64,000 nucleotides of DNA from CAWJKP01 sp963843465 (GTDB taxonomy: Bacteria; Planctomycetota; Planctomycetia; Pirellulales; Thermoguttaceae), in contig CAWJKP010000005.1 in NCBI GenBank assembly GCA_963843465.1, forward strand, positions 372,001-436,000, written 5' to 3'. Position numbers and translations under genes: made by a program. The notes under the pieces are model-generated. The model did no database searches. It worked only from the letters and a program-made list of their open reading frames with translations, and was not told the DNA's origin. This document shows positions 58,075 through 64,000 of the stretch, one piece after another. The stretch's first letter is position 1, and the number at the start of each line of letters is the position of its first letter.

Positions 58075-59334
58075 TCAAAGCGTCCACGGTTCCCGCATCT
58101 CGCGGTGCGCCATCTTGGCCGCCTCGGCGTCGCCGACAATCTGCTGCTGGGCGGGGTCCCACGTGACGGGCCGCTTCAGCCGCACGGCGATGTTGCAAAG
58201 CTGGCTGATGATGTCGCTGCGGACGGCGTCGGCCAGATGGCTCACCGGCTGCTTGCGCGACTTGACGGCGTCGATGAAGTTCTGGTCCTGCCGCGGACTG
58301 ACCATCAGGTGGATCTCGTCCGGCTTGATCGACGACATCAGGAGCGACTTGGGCTGAGCGTCGATGCCGCCCCGCCAGATCCGCACCCAGCCGTCCGGGC
58401 CGATGAACTTGGTCGAGTCGCCGCCCGGCTTGAAGGTCATCTTCACGCCGCCGGCCATCTGGATCTTCATGTCCCAGTTGTAGACCGTGTCGAGGAGTCC
58501 CGTGGTGGGGATCACGCCGGTACCCTCGACCACCATCGGCCCGGCCAGGTCGGCGTCGCTTCCCCAGACCATGATGTCCAGCGGATGGGCGCCCCAGCCG
58601 CCCAGGTAGCCGATCGAGTAATCGTAGATCATGTAGGTCCCGTCCGGGTGGCAGCGATCGGCCGTGTAGGGCCGGATGGGGGAGGGGCCGCACCACATGG
58701 GATAATCGAACCCGGCGGGGACCGGCGCCTCGATGGTCGACCCTCCTCCATGGCCGTTGGGAGCGATGACCTCCAGCGTGTGGACCTTGCCGATGCGGCC
58801 GTTGCGGACCAGCTCGCAGCCGAAGCGGCAATGGGTCGAGCTCCGCTGCTGGGTGCCATACTGGAAAATCCGCTGCTTCTCCTGGAAGACCTTGCGGCAA
58901 GCGAGGTCCTGCTCGATGGTTACCGCCAAGGGCTTCTCCACGTAGGCGTCCTTGCCCGCCCGGGCGGCGGCGATGGCCAACGGCACGTGCCAATGGTCGG
59001 GCGTGGCGATCACCACCGCGTCGATGTCCTTTCGGGCCAACAGCTCGCGGAAATCCCGGTAGGCCTTGCCGCCGCAGACTTGGGCCATCGCCTCGCGATT
59101 GTCCCGGTAGCAGTCGGCCACGGCCACGCTCTGGGCTCCCTTGCAGCTTTGGAAGCCGCGGAACAGGTCGCGGCCCCGTCCGCCGACGCCGATGTGCCCC
59201 AGCGCAATCCGCTGGCTGGCCGGCGGCTTGTCGCCGGCGCCTAAGGCGGCTGAAGTAATCACGTACGGCGACGCCACGGCGGCAGCCGCCGCGGCTTTCA
59301 ACAGACTCCGACGGGTCAAGGGCAAGTCGTTCAT
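58075..59334 (-). CDS. Gfo/Idh/MocA family oxidoreductase with Tat signal
   Basis: 419 residues from the ATG at 59334. MNDLPLTRRSLLKAAAAAAV is a twin-arginine signal peptide. Rossmann domain: IALGHIGVGGRGRDLFRGF; then IDAVVIATPDHWHVPLAIAA and the family motif YVEKPLAVTIEQD (EKP, with the catalytic Lys). The C-terminal alpha/beta domain includes YDYSIGYLGGWGAHPLDIMV and ends KRPVTWDPAQQQIVGDAEAA. It oxidises or reduces sugars or related polyols with NAD(P)(H) in the periplasm, where cofactor may be carried in by Tat export of the folded protein. It is intact, unlike its paralogue at 1060-2502. The 57913-58074 gap contains only repeat-like sequence (GGGTGGGCCGAGCGCAGCGA). Confidence 0.94.
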   Translation of the reverse strand: MNDLPLTRRSLLKAAAAAAVASPYVITSAALGAGDKPPASQRIALGHIGVGGRGRDLFRGFQSCKGAQSVAVADCYRDNREAMAQVCGGKAYRDFRELLARKDIDAVVIATPDHWHVPLAIAAARAGKDAYVEKPLAVTIEQDLACRKVFQEKQRIFQYGTQQRSSTHCRFGCELVRNGRIGKVHTLEVIAPNGHGGGSTIEAPVPAGFDYPMWCGPSPIRPYTADRCHPDGTYMIYDYSIGYLGGWGAHPLDIMVWGSDADLAGPMVVEGTGVIPTTGLLDTVYNWDMKIQMAGGVKMTFKPGGDSTKFIGPDGWVRIWRGGIDAQPKSLLMSSIKPDEIHLMVSPRQDQNFIDAVKSRKQPVSHLADAVRSDIISQLCNIAVRLKRPVTWDPAQQQIVGDAEAAKMAHREMREPWTL

Positions 59335-59493
59335 GGGTCGCTCCCAATTGGCAGGTGAAACGTGGATTCCCACTTTCCCACCAGGATACTTCCCGGAACA
59401 GTGACGTGCAACCGGAACGAGAAAGGTTGACAGGGGTCGGAGGCTCCCAAATAATGGATTGCTGACTGAGCGGGGGCCAGGCGGGAGGACGTT

Positions 59494-59724
59494 GTGGAAC
59501 CGAGCCAGGAACTGATAACTCAGCTTTACCGGGAAGAGGTTCTCCGCGCGCGAGAGATGAGCATCGACGACAAGTTTTTCGCCGGAACGCGATTGTTCGA
59601 GCTGGCCTGTCTCTTTGCCAGGGCAGGCATCCGGAAAGACTGTCCGGACTCCGACGACCAGCAGGTACAGGAGATGCTGAAAGATCGGCTCGCCTTGGCG
59701 CGTCGCTTGGAGCGATCGCCGTGA
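59494..59724 (+). CDS. Small hypothetical protein paired with a nucleotidyltransferase
   Basis: 76 residues from the GTG at 59494 (MEPSQELITQLYREEVLRAR), with GGGAGG about 10 bases upstream. It is mostly helical and charged (MSIDDKFFAGTRLFELACLF, QQVQEMLKDRLALARRLERS), and no named family is recognised. Its stop overlaps the GTG start of the nucleotidyltransferase gene by four bases (GTGA at 59721-59724), so the two are translated together. The size, order and overlap resemble toxin-antitoxin modules; this is inference. Confidence 0.7.
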   Translation: MEPSQELITQLYREEVLRAREMSIDDKFFAGTRLFELACLFARAGIRKDCPDSDDQQVQEMLKDRLALARRLERSP

Positions 59725-60287
59725 ACCTTGAGGATGCCGTGCTGGCAGTGCTCGCCGGCCTGAATCGCTTGGCCGTGCCGTACATGCTCGTCGGCTCGTT
59801 CTCCAGCAACACCTACGGAATTCCTCGTGCCACGCAGGATGCTGATTTTGTGGTCCAAGTCGAGGCGGAAGGTGTCCGCCGCATCGTTGAGCAACTCGGT
59901 CCGCCGTTTCGCTTGGAACCGCAGGTCACTTTTGAAACCATCACGGCGACCACGCGTTACGCCGTCGAAGTGACGGGCACCGCTTTCACGATCGAGTTCT
60001 TCTTGCTCAGCGACGATCCTCACGATAAACAGCGATTTGTGCGCCGGCAAGAAGTGGAGCTTCCCGGGCACCGCGCGGCGGCCACCATGCCTACGGCCGA
60101 GGACGTGGTCATCACCAAACTCCGTTGGTTCAAGAGCGCCAGACGCGCCAAAGACTTTGACGACGTTCGCGGAATCATCGCCGTCCGTGGCGACCGGCTC
60201 GATTGGAACTACCTCCATCATTGGTCCGACCTGCACGGAACCCGAGAGCTCCTGGAACAGGCGCTCGCGTCAATCCCCCCTGTCTGA
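59721..60287 (+). CDS. Nucleotidyltransferase-fold protein
   Basis: 188 residues. The N-terminus LAVPYMLVGSFSSNTYGIPR then ATQDADFVVQVEAEGV shows the polymerase-beta-like nucleotidyltransferase motif GSxxx...DxD (DADF). Later parts include AFTIEFFLLSDDPHDKQRFV and PTAEDVVITKLRWFKSARRA, the latter typical of AbiEii/DUF6036-like families (EDLxxxK). A third acidic residue for metal binding is plausibly the E in IEFF. It would transfer a nucleotide to a protein or RNA; many such proteins are toxins or antitoxins. Translation is coupled to the 76-residue protein upstream. Confidence 0.8.
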   Translation: MNLEDAVLAVLAGLNRLAVPYMLVGSFSSNTYGIPRATQDADFVVQVEAEGVRRIVEQLGPPFRLEPQVTFETITATTRYAVEVTGTAFTIEFFLLSDDPHDKQRFVRRQEVELPGHRAAATMPTAEDVVITKLRWFKSARRAKDFDDVRGIIAVRGDRLDWNYLHHWSDLHGTRELLEQALASIPPV

Positions 60288-60352
60288 TGGCCTGCCGCCG
60301 TGCAGGCCCTCCCTTCCATCCCACCCGGCACGACGAGGAGGAACAGAACAAC

Positions 60353-62798
60353 ATGAACCGCCGCCGCTTGTTGCCGTTGGTTTTCCTGCTGTGTTGGTGG
60401 CTTGGCCCGGACCTGGCCGTCGCCGTAGGGAAATGGGCCGGCCCGGCGCCGGCAGTCGATCGGCTGGTCTTCGCGGTCCGGCTGGGCTACGAAGATCCGC
60501 ACTGGTACGCCAACATCGGCTATTACTGTGACAACGATCAGCACAAGGCCTACGCCGGCAACGGCCGGCCCGACGCGGGCAAGCTGGTCCTCTTGGACCT
60601 GCCGTCGGGAAAGGTCACGCTCTTGCTCGACGACCCGGGCGGATCGGTCCGCGACCCCCAGGTCCATTACGACGCCGGTAAAATCCTCTTTTCCTACCGC
60701 CCCTCGGGCACCGATCACTACCACCTCTACGAGATCAACGTCGATCAGAGCGGCCTGCGGCAGATCACCTCCGGCGAGTTCGACGACTACGAGCCGGCCT
60801 ACCTGCCCGACGGTGGGATCGTCTTCGTTTCCACCCGCTGCCGTTGCTGGGTCAACTGCTGGATGACCCAAGTGGGCGTGCTCTACCGCTGCGACGCCGA
60901 CGGCGGCGGCCTCGAGCGGATCTCGTACAACGCCGAGCACGACAACACGCCCGCCGTGCTCCCCGACGGCCGCATCCTCTACACCCGCTGGGAATACGTC
61001 GACCGCAGCCAGGTGGAGTTCCACCACCTCTGGACGATCAACCCCGACGGCACCGGCCCGGCGGTCTTCTACGGCAACCTGCACCCGGGAACCGTGATGA
61101 TCGACGCCCGGCCGGTGCCGGGCACGGACCTGGTGGTGGCCTCTTTCTCGCCCGGCCACGGCGTCAACAGCCACCAGGGAATCGTCACGCTCGTCTCGCC
61201 CAAGTCGGGCCCGGACGATCGCTCGTCGGCCCGCGCGCTGCACAAGGGGCCGCTGGTCAAGGATCCCTATCCGCTCTCGGCCGATGCCTTCCTCGTCGCC
61301 CGCGGCAAGCAGATCCTTTTCATGGACGGCGGCGGCCAGACGCAAGTGCTCTACAAGTGGGACGGCGAAGGCGAGTTGCAGGAGCCCCGCCCGCTGTTGG
61401 CCCGGCCGCGGGAGAGGGTGATCCCGTCGCGGACGGAGGCGGGCCGGGAAACGGGCCGCTTCCTGCTGGCCGACGTCTACCGCGGCCGCAACCTCCAGGG
61501 CGTCCGCCGCGGCGACGTGAAGAAGCTCCTGGTCCTGGAGATCCTGCCCAAGCAGGTCAACTTCAGCGGCGGCCCGGACCTGGTCTCCTTCCTGGGCACC
61601 TTCACGCTGGAGCGGGTGCTGGGAACCGTGCCCGTCGAGGAGGACGGCTCGGCCTTCTTCGAGGCGCCCGCCGGCCGGCCGCTGTTCTTCGTGGCCCTGG
61701 ACGACAAGGATCTGTCGGTCAAGCGGATGCACAGCTTCACCAGCCTGATGCCCGGGGAGACGGCCGGCTGCGTAGGCTGCCACGAGCCGCGCTGTGACGC
61801 GCCGGCGGCGATCCGGCCGGGCGACCTGGAGGCCTTGCGGCGCCGGCCCCGCCGCATCGAGCCCTTTGCCGGCTTTCCCGACGTGCTGGATTTCCAGCGC
61901 GACATCCAGCCGATCCTCGACCGGCACTGCCTGGAGTGTCACAATCCCCGGCGGCGGGACGGCGGCATTTCGCTTGCCGGCGACCTGGGACCGAGCTTCT
62001 CGCAGAGCTTCTATAGTCTCTTCGTCCATCGCCAGGTGGCCGACGGCCGCAACGGCCTGGGCAACTCCCCGCCCCGCACGGTGGGCAGCTCCGCCAGCCC
62101 GTTGTTGAAGATGCTCGACGAGAGCCACTACCAGGTCAAGGTCACGCCGCACGAGTGGCGCACGGTCTGGCTCTGGATCGAATCCGCCGCGCCCTATGCC
62201 GGCAGCTATGCGGCCCTGCGAAACCAGCACGACCAGGAGCTGGCCGATCGCGTCACGGGCCGGGTTTTCCACGAGAACGGCGCGTTGTTGGCGACGGCGC
62301 TGCGGCCAGTGTCATGCCCTGGGACAGCCGAGTAGCGGCCAGGGCCGGCCCTTGCCCTTCCAGCCCAAGTCCAACGACGCCCGCGGCCTAAAGCGGCCCA
62401 AGGGCGTCTTCGAGCGGGTGATCCTGGACAACGACCCTCTAGCGAAGTTCAGCGTCAATGTGCTCCTGGATTTCACCCGGCCGGAGTTGTCGCCGCTCCT
62501 CCTCGGCCCGCTGGCCCATGCCGCGGGCGGATACGAAAGCTGCGGCGCGATCTTCAAGGACACCCGCGACCCGGATTACCAGGCCCTGCTGGCGACGATC
62601 GCCCAGGGCAAGGCCGAGCTGGATGCCTCGCCGCGCTACGGGAGCCCCGGTTTCAAGCCCAACCCGCAATACATCCGCGAAATGAAGCGTTTCGGCATCC
62701 TGCCGGCTTCATTCGACGCGGCAAAGGACCTGATCAACGTCTTCCAGACCGACGAGGCGTATTGGCGGTCGTTCTGGCAGGCGGCGGGGAAAGAATGA
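60353..62798 (+). CDS. HzsA-related multihaem protein with PD40/WD40-like propeller, one frameshift
   Basis: About 815 residues read across a break near 62295. GAGGAGG precedes the ATG; signal peptide MNRRRLLPLVFLLCWWLGPD. Residues about 70-350 form a TolB/PD40-like propeller (HYDAGKILFSYRPSGTDHYH, EPAYLPDGGIVFVSTRCRCW, PAVLPDGRILYTRWEYVDRS) related to the middle domain of hydrazine synthase alpha. Haem-binding CxxCH sites are CVGCH (Cys473), CLECH (Cys526) and, after the break, CGQCH at 62301. The C-terminus (CGAIFKDTRDPDYQALLATI, FGILPASFDAAKDLINVFQT) follows. Genuine hydrazine synthase is not implied, since HzsBC are absent; homologues are common in non-anammox planctomycetes. It is probably a periplasmic redox protein. 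Confidence 0.85.
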
Positions 62799-63716
62799 GG
62801 GAGTAGGCTGGGTCGGGCGCAGCGAGCCCCACCACAAGAATTCGCCCGAAAAATGGGGGGCTCTGCGGGAGAGGGCCGGGGTGGGGGGAATCTACGACTG
62901 CGCCAGAGGGCGAAATTTTTGTAGCACGTCTTCCCGTTTTTTTCCCCGCGGGCCCCATCCGGGTGGCGCAGCGATGCTCTCCGCCGCCTGCTCTGGGCGG
63001 CGCAAACTACTGATGGATAATAGGTAGGGTCAAAGCGCCCGTTTTGCGAGTGTTACCATAGAGGCAGTCAGCCGCGCCGACCACCGGCCGGATGTCACCG
63101 CGGGCGCGACACGATTTGGCGCACGGCGCAAAACGGGCCGACAAGAAAAGCAGCACGTGTACCCCCCGCGCGCAACTTTTCGCGCACCTGTCCCCCCGGA
63201 GCGACACTTCTTGGCGTACTTTCGCGTCCCCCGGGGACCTTTTGGGGGCCGCATATCTTTTCCCGGGTGCCGATTTTGTCGCCAGATCCTCTTTCCGCTC
63301 CTCGATCCTCTCGCCCTGGTCTCAAGAAACGCGACCTTTGCAACCGCCTTGCTCGAAAAAGGCGAAAAGCACGCAGATCCCTCCCTCGCAAGTCATCTCC
63401 GCCGCGTGGCAACGCCTGCTCGCTTCGCCGGTCGTCAGGCACGGGGTGCCTGACCTACTTGGCTGGGATGAAAAGGATGCCAGCAGCCATTATTGACAGC
63501 GAGAGAGGCAGAACGTCCTTGGACGGCGTGTCGTTATGTCACTCAGTGGGAATAATGGTTCCTGTCCCCCTTTCTCGGCGCATTAATTCGTCGGATCTCA
63601 TGCCCGGTGCCTATTAGGGGGGCAGCCTTTGCTGTTCTGACGATGTCCGATATCGCAGGGCGGGGCAGAGCGGCATAAAATGGCCGTCGACGAAACGGAA
63701 TTGACAGGAGAAGAAA
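62799..63716. other. Repeat-rich non-coding stretch
   Basis: No gene is supported on either strand. It contains GGCTGGGTCGGGCGCAGCGAGC at about 62806 (a similar GGGTGGGCCGAGCGCAGCGA is at 58014), a degenerate GGGAGAGGGCCGGGGTG repeat at 62865-62892, and CAAAGCGCCCGTTTTGCGAG at about 63030, which closely matches 8910. A C/T-rich GCGC-dense segment at 63090-63330 follows. Overall composition resembles 8528-9488. Confidence 0.6.
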
Positions 63717-64000
63717 TTGGGGCCCCTCGATATCCCCCGCCTGAATTGGAACGGCTATCTCGGGAACGGGCCTGTCGCTGCCGCGTATCGGGACCTGAAG
63801 AGGTTGACCTCGCGGACGATTGCCCTCCACTCGCGCTCTCTGGTCCCCGCCATCCGCCGAAGCTTCTACTGCGCTTGGAGCAGCGCGATCCACATTTTCA
63901 TCGACGAATACTCACCCAACGCCCACCACGCCGCCGTCCACGAATTGCTCCACGGAATCTTGGTGGAAGAGGGATACCACAAAGTCGCAGCCAGGCTGCC
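63717..64000 (+). CDS. Protein with HELLH metallopeptidase-like motif, 3' end outside the window
   Basis: 94 codons are visible. An in-frame TGA at 63702 forces the start downstream, and the TTG at 63717 has AGGAGAAG at a suitable distance. The reading is (M)GPLDIPRLNWNGYLGNGPVA, AAYRDLKRLTSRTIALHSRS, then AIHIFIDEYSPNAHHAAVHE and LLHGILVEEGYHKVAARL. HELLH within AAVHELLHGILVEEG fits the HExxH zinc-binding helix of a metalloprotease-like fold, although that family is not identified. The open frame, amphipathic pattern and ribosome binding site make it a real gene. Confidence 0.65.
   Translation, partial: MGPLDIPRLNWNGYLGNGPVAAAYRDLKRLTSRTIALHSRSLVPAIRRSFYCAWSSAIHIFIDEYSPNAHHAAVHELLHGILVEEGYHKVAARL

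Noticed and set aside
60353..62798. True hydrazine synthase (anammox)
   Set aside because: Only an HzsA-related propeller and haem sites are present. HzsB/C and other anammox genes are absent, and the genomic context is that of a heterotroph.
63092..63617. Several overlapping 100-130 codon frames near the right end
   Set aside because: They overlap in multiple frames, lack ribosome binding sites and domains, and lie in a repeat-like GC-rich stretch.

Overview
The window looks like a chromosomal contig of a planctomycete, most likely of the order Pirellulales. This is inferred from gene content: ThuA-like and DUF1080 secreted proteins, Tat-exported Gfo/Idh/MocA oxidoreductases, DUF1549/DUF1501 remnants, SUMF1-type (FGE-sulfatase) proteins, TPR/SPINDLY glycosyltransferases, an HzsA-related multihaem protein, and coding GC that is roughly two thirds by eye. 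No rRNA or tRNA gene was recognised.

Layout. 1-5.1 kb: secreted carbohydrate-related genes, several of them broken (ThuA, Gfo/Idh/MocA, a DUF1549/DUF1501 remnant, DUF1080). 5.2-15.3 kb: an accessory region with a TPR-glycosyltransferase gene cut by an ISAzo13-like element, a 1 kb repeat-rich non-coding stretch, a truncated transglutaminase-like fragment, a truncated REP-associated transposase (RAYT) joined to a group II intron, and an ISL3 element. 15.3-32.6 kb: a 5'-truncated double SUMF1-domain protein, a CAP-domain protein, a SPINDLY-like transferase, a very large secreted protein, an Nramp transporter with a tandem UspA partner, a secreted NHL-type beta-propeller, a GH36 alpha-galactosidase and TatA. 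33-37 kb: a MacA/MacB-type exporter pair. 37.5-43.6 kb: a PQQ-type propeller, a small CHC2 zinc-finger gene between perfect inverted repeats, a secreted cyclase-fold protein, a sulfite reductase haemoprotein and a DUF2007 membrane protein.

43.7-55.3 kb is the most coherent block, a potassium-homeostasis island. It holds a 27-residue mini-protein, kdpF, kdpA, kdpB and kdpC, then a ydaO-type (cyclic di-AMP) riboswitch, a permease with a C-terminal Usp-like domain, a stand-alone KdpD sensor domain and a separate histidine kinase. The riboswitch would couple the second transporter and the Kdp sensor genes to cyclic di-AMP, while kdpFABC supplies high-affinity uptake. No kdpE is visible.

55.3-64 kb: a second RAYT between its own palindromic repeats, an LRR lipoprotein, an intact Gfo/Idh/MocA protein, a small-protein/nucleotidyltransferase pair, the HzsA-related protein, a repeat-rich non-coding stretch, and the start of a protein with an HELLH motif at the right edge.

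Two properties run through the window. First, it is crowded with palindromic and short tandem repeats of at least eight families, some inside operons and some translated inside genes. Second, about fourteen otherwise well-conserved genes or gene fragments carry single-base frameshifts, so either the sequence has indel errors or many genes are decaying. Coordinates of frameshifted genes are given for the whole gene, with the break positions in the text.
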